Source of the DNA: DTKD01 sp050948905
GTDB lineage: Bacteria; Armatimonadota; UBA5829
Assembly (NCBI GenBank): GCA_050948905.1
Contig: JBMNES010000001.1
Span: 2,046,001-2,110,000 of the forward strand
Length of the DNA: 64,000 nt
Reading direction: 5' to 3'
Below the pieces are notes generated by a model. That model worked only from the letters and a program-made list of their open reading frames with translations, had not been told where the DNA came from and searched no databases. Positions 1 to 7,850 of this stretch are shown here, piece by piece. A program made the translations under genes and the position numbers. How positions within the stretch are numbered: the first letter of the stretch is position 1; each line of letters starts with the position of its first letter.

Positions 1-1815
1 CACAGCCGCGGCGACAATGTCCCTGCAGGTTTCATCCTAAAACTCGTGCTATATGTCAACGGCAGGGAGCACGTCGTCGTGACAGATAAAACCTGGCGAG
101 TATCCGCCGGACGTGAGTGGGATATCCACTCCCAGCAAATCGGGCCGCAGCTTGGTTTTCAGGAAGTATGCGACTCCCGACTCCGGCCGGTTGGCTGGAA
201 CGTGGTCGGATTCGACGATAGCGCATGGGAAGAGGCGTACGTCACAGGCAAACCTGCGAGCACGGAAATCAAATCGAGAGAGGTCTCACTGCTCAGAGAG
301 ACCACGATACTGCCAAAACAAATTGTTCGCCCGTTCTCTTCAGCCCATCCCGACCCAAAGCGGATTAAATACGCCAAGGAGATGCTGCAGCCATCCGGCG
401 GTGCTGCGGTCATAACTCCTGGACAGGATTGTCTTGTTGTAATCGATTTCGGCAAGGTGCTGGTCGGGCGCTTCGCCATCAAGGTCCGCTCGGGCGGCCA
501 ATCGACTATCGAACTCTCATACGACCTGCTCACTAACACTGACGGCACAATTGAGCCAGGACGGGGTGGAATATCTCAATGTGATAAACTTACTCTTCAC
601 GGCGGCCGGCAGACGTGGCAGAGCTACGGCCGCCGCACGTTCAGGTATGTGCAGCTATATCTGCGAAACTTAGACACTACACTGTCTATAGACTCCGTTT
701 ACGCTACAGGTGTTTCCTATCCGACTGAGCAAAAATCGTCATTTGAATGCTCAGATGATCTGCTTAATGAGATTTGGCAATCAGGTGCACATACCCTCAG
801 CCTGTCTATGCAGGACGACTACGAATCAAACCCATACGCCAATCCCAGATGTCTCCCAGCCGCAGCAAGGCTCCAGGCGCTGGCTAACTACTATACTTTC
901 TTCGATTTTCCCCTCGCAGCCAAGACACTGAGCGAGCTGGCCGAATCCGCTGACCTCGACGCCTCCTGGCTATCTATGATGTATGAATATTTGTTATACA
1001 CCGCCGATCTAAGCTTCGCTCTTCAATATTTTGGCCTGGTTGGAGTCTGCATAGAGAACTCAAAAGAAGAGGATCGATATTTTGCTTTTCGCGATGCGTT
1101 CAGGCTGTCAAAGGCGCTTAACAGATCGGGTCATGCGCTCGAATGGCACGATATCGCAAAAACCTGCACGGAGCCTGTATCCACTTCTTTCGGCTTACAC
1201 GCCTTGCAACACCTCGCTTCGCAGGACAAGATGGACGAGGCTCTGGGTATGATTCGTTCCCGATGGGAAGAGTCAGCCCGGCCTTGGTGGACGTATTCCC
1301 CCGACGATACCCTCGGCGCAGCTATCGACTGCATCCCGGTCTATTTTTTGCCAGCCGAGTTGCTCGGTGTCAAGCCGTCGACTCCTGGTACTCCTGATTT
1401 AATAATCCAGCCCAGACCCGGCTCTTTATCCTACGCGAAGGGACGAATTAAGACCGTATTGGGTTTTGCTGATGTGCAGTGGCGTATCGAGAACGAGGTT
1501 TTCAGCATTGAGATCGAATACTCAGGAGATTTCATCGTTGGGCTGCCTGTAGCACGTTTTGAAGACCCGATCATTGACGAGATCGACCTCACCCCGGAAA
1601 CCCCCGAACGCCGCGCGCGAAAAACCTACGGGTGGGGGACGACAATCTGGCGCGACGATGAGGAACACGATCCGTACCTAGATTGGCTCGCCACCCAGGA
1701 GTCTAAACCCCCCGCTGGCTTTGAGCCCAAAACTCGCCTTGATCAACAAGATTCCTACATCTGGGTCCGACAACCAGTGTCATCGCATGTCCGCTACGAG
1801 GTTCGCGACGCCTGA
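1..1815 (+). CDS. Alpha-L-rhamnosidase-like (GH78-type) protein, 5' end cut by window
   Basis: The frame is open back to base 1, so the true start lies upstream of the window and the GTG at 46 is internal. About 604 residues are visible. The first part (LYVNGREH, TDKTWRVS, WDIHS) matches the lectin-like N-terminal domains of bacterial GH78 rhamnosidases, followed by a beta-rich domain and an alpha-helical segment that resembles the (alpha/alpha)6 barrel. Where GH78 enzymes normally carry the acidic D-C-P-x-R-E/D segment after the IW.....TL.L.M.D helix, this protein reads ESNPYANPRCLPAA, so the usual catalytic region looks degenerate. The family hydrolyses terminal alpha-L-rhamnose, but this member may be a non-catalytic sugar-binding relative. 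Family assignment is reasonably sure; activity is doubtful. Confidence 0.7.
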   Translation, partial: HSRGDNVPAGFILKLVLYVNGREHVVVTDKTWRVSAGREWDIHSQQIGPQLGFQEVCDSRLRPVGWNVVGFDDSAWEEAYVTGKPASTEIKSREVSLLRETTILPKQIVRPFSSAHPDPKRIKYAKEMLQPSGGAAVITPGQDCLVVIDFGKVLVGRFAIKVRSGGQSTIELSYDLLTNTDGTIEPGRGGISQCDKLTLHGGRQTWQSYGRRTFRYVQLYLRNLDTTLSIDSVYATGVSYPTEQKSSFECSDDLLNEIWQSGAHTLSLSMQDDYESNPYANPRCLPAAARLQALANYYTFFDFPLAAKTLSELAESADLDASWLSMMYEYLLYTADLSFALQYFGLVGVCIENSKEEDRYFAFRDAFRLSKALNRSGHALEWHDIAKTCTEPVSTSFGLHALQHLASQDKMDEALGMIRSRWEESARPWWTYSPDDTLGAAIDCIPVYFLPAELLGVKPSTPGTPDLIIQPRPGSLSYAKGRIKTVLGFADVQWRIENEVFSIEIEYSGDFIVGLPVARFEDPIIDEIDLTPETPERRARKTYGWGTTIWRDDEEHDPYLDWLATQESKPPAGFEPKTRLDQQDSYIWVRQPVSSHVRYEVRDA

Positions 1816-1867
1816 TACGGGTATACTATTCCAATAATCCATATTTTGCACGTTGGGGGATATCGCC

Positions 1868-2083
1868 ATGACCGCTAAGGGGTTCTTTATCGGATTGCTG
1901 GTTGGTGGAATAGTCGGTGCAGGAACGGCACTTTTGTTTGCTCCAATGGAAGGTTCGGAGGCGCGGAAGCGCATCTCCGACACATCAAAATCTACTGTAG
2001 ACAAAGTCGGGCAAATGGCCTCTTCCGTCAAACAACGCGTCAAGCGCCAGCGCGAGCAGGAAGTCGTTGAACAGGCAATATAG
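1868..2083 (+). CDS. YtxH domain protein
   Basis: A 71-residue protein with one N-terminal membrane segment (FFIGLLVGGIVGAGTALLFAP) followed by a short charged amphipathic tail (EGSEARKRISD, then QRVKRQREQE). This is the standard YtxH layout, including the glycine-rich helix and the LLFAP motif. The ATG at 1868 is preferred over an in-frame TTG at 1853 because a GGGGGA ribosome site lies just upstream of it. YtxH proteins are small membrane proteins linked in some bacteria to general stress; the molecular role is not known. It stands alone and is followed by a hairpin terminator. Confidence 0.85.
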   Translation: MTAKGFFIGLLVGGIVGAGTALLFAPMEGSEARKRISDTSKSTVDKVGQMASSVKQRVKRQREQEVVEQAI

Positions 2084-2108
2084 TGGTTGCAAACTCGCAT
2101 TAGCCGCA

Positions 2109-2137
2109 GGCCGGGTATAGAACCCGGCCACAATTTT
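2109..2137 (+). terminator. Hairpin terminator after YtxH gene, also a repeat copy
   Basis: GGCCGGGT pairs with ACCCGGCC around a 5-base loop and is followed by ACAATTTT. It lies 25 bases past the stop. The same GGCCGGG/CCCGGCC hairpin occurs at 52914 and, reversed, near 29629 and 31923, so it is also a member of a dispersed repeat. Confidence 0.5.
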
Positions 2138-2165
2138 CCCGATTAGACTTGTCTGTGCCGCGGTG

Positions 2166-2194
2166 TTGACTTTGGCGGGCATCAGGATTATCCT
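2166..2194 (+). promoter_or_regulatory. Predicted sigma-70-type promoter
   Basis: TTGACT at 2166 and TATCCT at 2189 are separated by 17 bases, about 45 bases upstream of the isomerase gene start at 2239. Predicted from sequence only. Confidence 0.5.
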
Positions 2195-2238
2195 ATTGGC
2201 AAGAATAAGTAAGCACGCCTAAAACTCGGAGATGTCAA

Positions 2239-3162
2239 ATGCAAGAATCCATCTACAAGTACGCTGACGTAGGACTGATCCACTTCATGGCTTACCCTGA
2301 GGTCACCAAAGGTGAAGGACCTGTCCTCGAAACACTTCAGAAGATATGCGAAGACGACTATTTCACCCTGGTCGAGGTTACCTGGATTAAGGACCCGGAG
2401 ATTCGAAAACAGGCTGCCAGTATGATCGAGCAGGCGGGAATGAAATGCGCGTTCGGCGCACAGCCAACCCTGCTGACCCAGAAACTCAATCTCAACGATC
2501 CAGATGAAGAAGGCCGTAAAAAGGCCGTCGAGCAGATCAAGAGCAGCATAGATGAAGCCTGCGAAATCGGAGCGTGTGGGCTTGGTTTTCTGAGCGGGAA
2601 AGATCCGGGAGCTGCCGGCCGCGAAGAGGGCCTTCAACTGCTGTTTGAGTCTGTGTTGGAGATATGCGATTACGCCGCTGAGAAGGGTGGTTTACCGATT
2701 GCCCTCGAAACTTTCGACCAACTGGACTGTGGTAAGAACACTATCCTCGGCCCCACCGAGGTTGCTGTCGACTTTGCCGAGGCTGTGCAATTGTACTACC
2801 CCAACTTCGGTCTTATGCTCGACCTGAGCCATATGCCGATGCTCAACGAGACGCCCTGGAAAATGCTGTATGCGGCGAAAGACGTAGTGGCTCATGTGCA
2901 TATCGGAAACTGCGTCATTCGCGATCCGGAGCATCCGGCTTATGGCGATGAGCATCCGAGGTTCGGTGTGGACGGCGGTGAGAACGGCGCTATCGAGCTC
3001 GCGGAGTTCCTTGAAGCGCTGTTCAAGATCGGATATTTGGACGGCAAGACACCCAAGCCTCTGAGCTTCGAGGTCAAGCCTATCGCTGCATATAATGAGA
3101 AGTCCGAGTTGGTGATCGCAAACGCGAAGCGAGCGCTAAACAAAGCGTGGGCGATGATCTAA
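2239..3162 (+). CDS. Sugar phosphate isomerase/epimerase (xylose isomerase-like TIM barrel)
   Basis: A 307-residue protein of the AP-endonuclease-2/xylose-isomerase-like superfamily. The likely divalent-metal ligands are in the expected places: E157 (ALETFD), D195 (MLDLSH), H221 (HVHIGN) and E278 (SFEVKP). There is no signal peptide, so it acts in the cytoplasm, probably interconverting or dehydrating a sugar or inositol-like substrate that cannot be named from sequence. The ATG at 2239 follows GGAG at a normal spacing, and a promoter is predicted just upstream. It is a single-gene unit convergent with the esterase gene, with a shared hairpin between them. Confidence 0.8.
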   Translation: MQESIYKYADVGLIHFMAYPEVTKGEGPVLETLQKICEDDYFTLVEVTWIKDPEIRKQAASMIEQAGMKCAFGAQPTLLTQKLNLNDPDEEGRKKAVEQIKSSIDEACEIGACGLGFLSGKDPGAAGREEGLQLLFESVLEICDYAAEKGGLPIALETFDQLDCGKNTILGPTEVAVDFAEAVQLYYPNFGLMLDLSHMPMLNETPWKMLYAAKDVVAHVHIGNCVIRDPEHPAYGDEHPRFGVDGGENGAIELAEFLEALFKIGYLDGKTPKPLSFEVKPIAAYNEKSELVIANAKRALNKAWAMI

Positions 3163-3189
3163 CCAGTCGTTTTTGTGATATCGAAAACA

Positions 3190-3214
3190 GAAGCCGGGAG
3201 ACTATCCCGGCTTC
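3190..3214. terminator. Bidirectional hairpin between convergent genes
   Basis: GAAGCCGGGA pairs perfectly with TCCCGGCTTC over 10 base pairs with a short loop. It sits between the isomerase stop (3162) and overlaps the last codons of the converging esterase gene. A T-run follows only loosely, so efficiency is uncertain. Confidence 0.55.
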
Positions 3215-4161
3215 GCTAAATTCTGCTGCTTTTTGAGGTATCTGTCGAAGAAGCCCACCACTGCGGACTCAATATCTACCGGCAGAGGCTTGCCCTTCCA
3301 AGTCTTTAAATCAAACGTATGCCCGGTATCCGGCAACATTATCAACTGATGCTCCACCCCGACCTCTTTGAGCTTACCCGCAAGCTCTGAAGACTGATCT
3401 CGATCGATAGTCGTATCTATGCTGCCGTGAATTATCAGCGTCGGCGGGCTTGACTTGGAAATGTGATATACCGGCGAGCCTAGTTTCCAACCGTCCGGGT
3501 TATCTTTCGGCGAGCCGTTCATAAACGCGCTTGAGGTAATCCTTTGGCCTGTCGGATTCCCGTTTTCGTCCGTCTTTTGCCGGGTGAGCAGATTAGCCAG
3601 CCCATAAAGGTCGACTACTGCCTGCACCCTGTTAGAAATGCCAGGATACGGCGAATCAGGCTCCAGTTTGGGCTCATCACAGCTATAACCCACCATCAGC
3701 GCCAAATGTCCGCCCGCCGAGCCACCGATAACGCCGATATTCTCAGAATCTATGCGATATTTAGCTGAGTTTGCTCTCAGAAACCGCACCGCATTCTTGC
3801 AATCATACACATTTGTCGGCCAGCGGTTTCCGGGTTGCAGCGAATAGTTTATACTCACGCACACATATCCGCGCTTGGCGAGTGTCGTTCCGATGTTAAA
3901 CTCGCGCGCTTGCGCCTTATCGCCTGCTGCCCATCCTCCGCCATGAATGATGACAACCGCAGGAGACCGTGCTCCCAAAGGCCTGTTTGCAGGCAAGTAC
4001 ATATCCAGCTTCTCTTCACGACCGGGTTCAAGATAGCTGAGATTTTGCTCTATTATCACCCCATCTGGCGCCGGCGGCAACGCGGGCGGCGGTTGCTGCG
4101 CAGCAACAACTGCCCCGGCTACGAATATAAGAGCACCTAATGCGAACACGGCAGTCATCAT
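3202..4161 (-). CDS. Secreted alpha/beta hydrolase (esterase/lipase, BD-FAE-like)
   Basis: A 319-residue protein with an N-terminal signal peptide (hydrophobic residues 3-21 ending VAAQQ). It carries the HGGGW oxyanion motif at residues 73-77, the GGSAGG nucleophile elbow, an acidic residue region (HGSIDTTID) and the catalytic histidine in DTGHTFD. This is the hormone-sensitive-lipase/BD-FAE esterase pattern common in carbohydrate-active loci, where such enzymes remove acyl or aryl esters from polysaccharides. It starts only 3 bases after the stop of the upstream barrel gene, so the two are cotranscribed. Substrate unknown. Confidence 0.85.
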   Translation of the reverse strand: MMTAVFALGALIFVAGAVVAAQQPPPALPPAPDGVIIEQNLSYLEPGREEKLDMYLPANRPLGARSPAVVIIHGGGWAAGDKAQAREFNIGTTLAKRGYVCVSINYSLQPGNRWPTNVYDCKNAVRFLRANSAKYRIDSENIGVIGGSAGGHLALMVGYSCDEPKLEPDSPYPGISNRVQAVVDLYGLANLLTRQKTDENGNPTGQRITSSAFMNGSPKDNPDGWKLGSPVYHISKSSPPTLIIHGSIDTTIDRDQSSELAGKLKEVGVEHQLIMLPDTGHTFDLKTWKGKPLPVDIESAVVGFFDRYLKKQQNLAKPG

Positions 4162-4164
4162 CTG

Positions 4165-5040
4165 TCAGTTTGAAAAGACCAGCGACAGCCTCAGTGTTTT
4201 ATCCCAGTCCGGCGATTGTGTGGTCATCGATGTCCCCAATATGTTATTGAACAAATAACTGAGCCTAAGCCGAACGGCGGGGCTGATTTTATAGGTTAGA
4301 TTTAATTGCGAATCGACAAGATAATCGGAGCTGCCTGGCTGCACGAAGTGGGCATCACAATCGAAGTTTATATCAGAGCTTACTGGTGTATTCACCCGCA
4401 AAGTCAGCACCGGAGCCACCCTGCTGTCTGTTTCATTTCGCCGTTGAGCGATATGCGCCACAGCCACTTCCAGGTCGGTGCCGCGCAGAATTTTTTGCCC
4501 ATATCCGGCTGAAAACATCTGGTATCCCGAGTTGTCGTAATAGGCCGGCGAATGCGGTGTCCGTTTTCTATGGTTTGCGATAGCCGACACAAAGTGATAT
4601 GAGTTTTCCGTTTTTCTACGGTATTCACAGTCCAGAGAGAATCGCGCGACTCTATTTTCGCTGACTGATGTACGGCCATAGGTGCGTGAAAGCGTCTTGC
4701 CATATCCCGTCTTTATCCACCACTGCCGATCTTTAGTGGTGTTTACCAGGCTGATTCTGCCGTTATATCGATCTGAGGTCTCAGATGTGAAGCCGCTTAT
4801 CTCAGCCTCAGTCTTTAGGGTTTTACGCGGCGCAGCTTTCGCAGCAGGTTTTGCGGCCGAGCTTGTTTTCGCTGTCGCGGGTTTGGTCGAGGCTGCGGGT
4901 TTAGTCTTAGTCGATGGATCGGCTATTTTAGTCGAATCAGCCTGCGTAGTGCCGGTAGTGGGCGTTTTGTCCGGTTGCACATCAGCAAGACACGGCATCA
5001 GCAGGCAGGCACAGAGAAGGACCGAGAGAAGTGCTTTCAA
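4165..5040 (-). CDS. DUF481-like outer-membrane beta-barrel protein with low-complexity linker
   Basis: A 291-residue protein with a signal peptide (MKALLSVLLCACLLMPCLA), then a Thr/Lys/Ala/Pro-rich linker to about residue 75, then a region of alternating hydrophobic strands ending in the outer-membrane-type terminus SLVFSN. Motifs such as GYGQKI and the paired strand pattern resemble the YdiY/DUF481 family of outer-membrane proteins of unknown role. It is the first gene of a two-gene unit with the esterase (3-base gap). The repeated KPA/KPAA linker could cross or contact peptidoglycan; that is an inference. Confidence 0.65.
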   Translation of the reverse strand: MKALLSVLLCACLLMPCLADVQPDKTPTTGTTQADSTKIADPSTKTKPAASTKPATAKTSSAAKPAAKAAPRKTLKTEAEISGFTSETSDRYNGRISLVNTTKDRQWWIKTGYGKTLSRTYGRTSVSENRVARFSLDCEYRRKTENSYHFVSAIANHRKRTPHSPAYYDNSGYQMFSAGYGQKILRGTDLEVAVAHIAQRRNETDSRVAPVLTLRVNTPVSSDINFDCDAHFVQPGSSDYLVDSQLNLTYKISPAVRLRLSYLFNNILGTSMTTQSPDWDKTLRLSLVFSN

Positions 5041-5199
5041 CGAGGTTCACCAATTACTATGCCATTAGCAAGATTTATGAGGCCCTGCTTTACAGTTAAG
5101 GCCAAATCTATCTTCGTTGTTTCGGCTCAGTTATCCTTTGTGTGTTTAGGATATACGATAAACTCCCGGCGTCATTATTAGGTGAATTGAATCAGGACA

Positions 5200-5223
5200 G
5201 GTGGCGGATAAAACACCGCCACC
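5200..5223 (-). terminator. Hairpin downstream of DUF1080 gene
   Basis: GGTGGCG pairs with CGCCACC around a 10-base A-rich loop, 10 bases past the stop of the minus-strand DUF1080 gene. No good T-run follows, so it may instead be a diverged member of the GGTGGCG hairpin repeats found elsewhere in the window. Confidence 0.35.
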
Positions 5224-5232
5224 CAAAGCAAT

Positions 5233-5853
5233 TTATAGCGGTCGCACCCACACGTTGCGGAACCGAACATCGTTGCCGTGATACTGCAACTGAATCGGCC
5301 CTGGCTCCTTGGGATCGGGAGCATTATGATCCGGAGTCGGGTGGGGAATCTCAACGTTGTCGTGAATCAACACGCCGTTTTGAAAGACCGTGATCCGTGC
5401 GTTTGCAATTTTATTACCGGCCTCATCGAACTTCGGCGCATGAAACACCGCATCGTAGCTCTGCCAGGTCTCCGGCGGGCGGCAGGCGTTGACCATCGGC
5501 GCAGTTATCGAATACAGCGCGCCGCAGTCGTCGTTTTTGCTGTCCAGACCGTATGAGTCCAAAACCTGAATCTCATAGGTGAACCCCATGAAAAAGACGC
5601 CGCTATTAGACCGCGCCTGGCCGAAAGAATCCGCCATCAGCGGCAGCCAAAACTCCACATGAAGCTGACAATCGCCGAATACCTCTTTAGTCTGAATGTC
5701 GGCCTTCTGAGTTACCGTATAGCCGTCCTCAATCTTCCAGCTTGCAGGCTCACCGTTTCCGTGCTGCCATTTAGACAGATCAGTGCCGTCAAACAGCACA
5801 ATAGCATCCGCAGGAACCGCCTCGTTCCCAGCAAACAAAGGTTTGTTAGCCAC
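5233..5853 (-). CDS. DUF1080 (3-keto-disaccharide hydrolase-like) protein
   Basis: A 206-residue protein consisting of one concanavalin-like jelly-roll domain. It has the family signatures IVLFDGTDLSKWQ, then EDGYTV, FGDCQLHVEFWLP, NSGVFF and, near the C-terminus, IQLQYHGNDVRFRNVWVRPL. PF06439 proteins include 3-ketoglucoside hydrolases and many uncharacterised sugar-binding proteins. No signal peptide is visible, unlike most relatives, so either the protein is cytoplasmic or export uses another route. A GAGGAAATT ribosome site precedes the start. It lies next to other carbohydrate-related genes. Confidence 0.85.
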   Translation of the reverse strand: MANKPLFAGNEAVPADAIVLFDGTDLSKWQHGNGEPASWKIEDGYTVTQKADIQTKEVFGDCQLHVEFWLPLMADSFGQARSNSGVFFMGFTYEIQVLDSYGLDSKNDDCGALYSITAPMVNACRPPETWQSYDAVFHAPKFDEAGNKIANARITVFQNGVLIHDNVEIPHPTPDHNAPDPKEPGPIQLQYHGNDVRFRNVWVRPL

Positions 5854-5895
5854 AATTTCCTCCTGATGTTTATATTAAGATATATCCCTCATGAT

Positions 5896-5921
5896 GGGTG
5901 GTGATCTCCGAATCGCCACCC
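5896..5921. repeat. GGTGGCGAT-type hairpin repeat, copy 1
   Basis: GGGTGGTGAT and ATCGCCACCC form a stem around the loop CTCCGA, with one G-T wobble. It lies between two minus-strand genes. Related copies occur at 15777, 45379 and 63461. Confidence 0.7.
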
Positions 5922-5935
5922 CACGAGTTTCCCTT

Positions 5936-6844
5936 CTAACCCTTCTTCGGCATCGGCTGATCCCCAACCTCAGCAATCCACTGCCGGGTCCACTCAACAG
6001 CCTCAAGTTCCATATCGCAGATCACGCTGCTGAGAAATATCATACCATCAAGCCGCCCCTGCTTCATCAGCTTCAGGCCATACTCGCACTGCTTTTTCAT
6101 CATATCAAGCGGCATCGGCTTGCCTGTGCCGAAGTCCCACATATAACAACCCAGCAGCTTGCGCTTCGACCCTGCCAGACTCTCCATCCGCTCCACATTC
6201 TTCTCCAGATCGACCAAATCCGCCGCGCTCCAGGTCCAGAACGTGATCACATCGCAATTTTTCAGATGTTCCTGCACCGGCAAATCGAGGTTATGGGAAT
6301 AAAGCACTACCCACAGATCAAGCCCGTGCGCAGCTTTGTGCAACTGATCTCGGAACTTCGCTATCTCAGCGGCGCTATATCGTGCTATTTCCCCTTTATC
6401 GTTCTTCGGGTGAAAGAAATCATCCATCATCCCGCCGGTTATATTCGGGAATTTAGAGGCCAGCCTGGTTACTTCTTCGATGTCCGTCGCCTCATCGTTT
6501 CGAGTCGACGAACTATCCCCGACAATCGACCAAACCACATTCTTCAGTGGTCGAAAAGCTATCGATAGCTGGTCAAACGGCGGCTCCGGCTTGTCCCCAT
6601 ACACTATCATAAGCGCGTTTGGAACGTTAAGATAAAACGCCGCTTCCGCAGGGGTCATACGCGAGGTGGCCGTCAGGCCAAATTGGCCATTGTTGGCCCC
6701 TGCGTCGTGGCACCATAGCCACAGGTGGTCTCGGACTGTGTCCATCGTCTTTCCTCCACTTGACTGGGTGTCCGCTAAAGCCACCCCCGCACACGCGAGC
6801 GCGACCAAAAGGACGAAAATAAGGGTTCGGTATATGGTATTCAT
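5936..6844 (-). CDS. Secreted protein of unknown function, possible TIM-barrel
   Basis: A 302-residue protein with a clear signal peptide (hydrophobic residues 7-24, cleavage near ALA-DT). I do not recognise the family. The chain alternates strands and helices, with acidic strand ends such as GGMMDDFFH and YMWDFG, and segments VVLYSHNL and VITFWTWS. This resembles secreted TIM-barrel proteins with glycosidase-like folds. Trp-rich stretches (DHLWLWCHD, FWTWSAAD) suit carbohydrate binding. It lies between the DUF1080 gene and the sirtuin gene. Function not assigned. Confidence 0.6.
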   Translation of the reverse strand: MNTIYRTLIFVLLVALACAGVALADTQSSGGKTMDTVRDHLWLWCHDAGANNGQFGLTATSRMTPAEAAFYLNVPNALMIVYGDKPEPPFDQLSIAFRPLKNVVWSIVGDSSSTRNDEATDIEEVTRLASKFPNITGGMMDDFFHPKNDKGEIARYSAAEIAKFRDQLHKAAHGLDLWVVLYSHNLDLPVQEHLKNCDVITFWTWSAADLVDLEKNVERMESLAGSKRKLLGCYMWDFGTGKPMPLDMMKKQCEYGLKLMKQGRLDGMIFLSSVICDMELEAVEWTRQWIAEVGDQPMPKKG

Positions 6845-6894
6845 ACGAATGAGTTAAGCAAGCGGCTGGGAATTCCTGCCAACTTAGAAGAACA

Positions 6895-7659
6895 CTATTT
6901 TTTCGCAGACAAGCTCTGCCATATTCTCGGCAGGGCAACGCCAGCAGGCTCGGCAATCCAGGCGTGGGCGTGGCGGGTCAGGATGCCTTCGGTCGGGTTG
7001 ATCTCCACAATCGTCGCTCCGTTCATGCTCGCATGCTCAACGAATCCATATCCGCCGGATACCTCGCCGGACGTGCCTACCACAAGCATCAAATCACACG
7101 TTGCAGCCGCGTGAACCGAGGCGTGCATTGCCTCAGTGGGCACATACTCCCCAAACCACACGATATTCGGCCTGCAGAGCACATCGCATTTCGGACAATT
7201 GGGCAGGGTGTCTTCGGTGAACTCATCGGGGAAGTGAAAGTCCCGTGTATCAAACACCTCGTCACAGCTCAAACAGCGCATACCCCAGCAGTCGCCGTGT
7301 ATTTTAACCAGCTTCCGCGAGCCAGCCCGCTCGTGAAGATCGTCGACGTTTTGCGTTGTGAGCAAAAAATGAGGATATCGCTGCTCCATTTGGGCGATCA
7401 CGATGTGGGCAGGGTTCGGCTGGGCCTCGCTAATCTGTCGCTGCCTCATCCGATACATATTCCACACCTGCACCGGCTCTCTCAGAAAGCCTTCCAGCGT
7501 TGCGAACGTCATCGGGTCGTAGTGCCGCCATTCGCCATCTATCTCACGAAAGGTCGGCAGTCCGGATTCCTTACTTGCGCCGGCGCCGGTAAAAACAAAC
7601 ACCCGTTGGGCCTTTGCGAATGCGTCGACTAACTCGTCAATTTGTGGTGCCATCAACAT
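6895..7659 (-). CDS. cobB: Sir2-family NAD-dependent protein deacylase
   Basis: A 254-residue sirtuin. The NAD-binding GAGAS motif is at residues 25-29, followed by SGLPTFR; QNVD is at 103-106, the catalytic histidine is H121 (KIHGD), and the zinc site is C129/C132 with C155/C158. These enzymes remove acetyl or other acyl groups from lysines using NAD and act in the cytoplasm. Two ATG codons (7659 and 7653) are possible starts, with weak ribosome sites for both. It is the last gene of the minus-strand cluster and is divergent from the repair operon. Confidence 0.9.
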   Translation of the reverse strand: MLMAPQIDELVDAFAKAQRVFVFTGAGASKESGLPTFREIDGEWRHYDPMTFATLEGFLREPVQVWNMYRMRQRQISEAQPNPAHIVIAQMEQRYPHFLLTTQNVDDLHERAGSRKLVKIHGDCWGMRCLSCDEVFDTRDFHFPDEFTEDTLPNCPKCDVLCRPNIVWFGEYVPTEAMHASVHAAATCDLMLVVGTSGEVSGGYGFVEHASMNGATIVEINPTEGILTRHAHAWIAEPAGVALPRIWQSLSAKK

Positions 7660-7691
7660 AAATTATATCCACGATAAGTCGAATATCTCAA

Positions 7692-7732
7692 GTAAATCAG
7701 CGCATTTTACGCGAGAACAACGCTTGATTTAC
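7692..7732. promoter_or_regulatory. Inverted repeat upstream of repair operon
   Basis: GTAAATCAGCG at 7692 is mirrored by CGCTTGATTTAC ending at 7732, leaving a spacer of about 18 bases. It lies in the divergent region between the sirtuin gene and the nurA promoter. It could be an operator or a hairpin; nothing in the sequence decides which. Confidence 0.4.
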
Positions 7733-7790
7733 ACAAATAATATTCCATCCTCAGACCCACCAGCAAAATATTCTTATCAGCAGTTTTTGA

Positions 7791-7820
7791 TTGACAGGGG
7801 CGCGTCTCAAGTGCTACATT
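7791..7820 (+). promoter_or_regulatory. Predicted promoter of the nurA-herA-mre11-rad50 operon
   Basis: A consensus TTGACA (7791) and TACATT (7815) are 18 bases apart, 30 bases before the GTG start chosen for nurA. The TTG of the -35 box is in frame with nurA and could be mistaken for its start codon. Confidence 0.6.
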
Positions 7821-7850
7821 CTAGCTGATCACCATCGAAGAGGTCACCGA

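Noticed and set aside
5200..5223. Riboswitch
   Set aside because: A single short stem with an A-rich loop downstream of a gene; no conserved aptamer features.
5891..6568. 225-codon plus-strand frame
   Set aside because: Antisense to the signal-peptide protein at 5936-6844 and starts inside a hairpin repeat; no domain seen.
7791..7850. TTG at 7791 as start of the NurA gene
   Set aside because: It is the TTG of a consensus -35 box, has no ribosome site, and the GTG at 7851 has AGAGGT upstream and gives a normal N-terminus.
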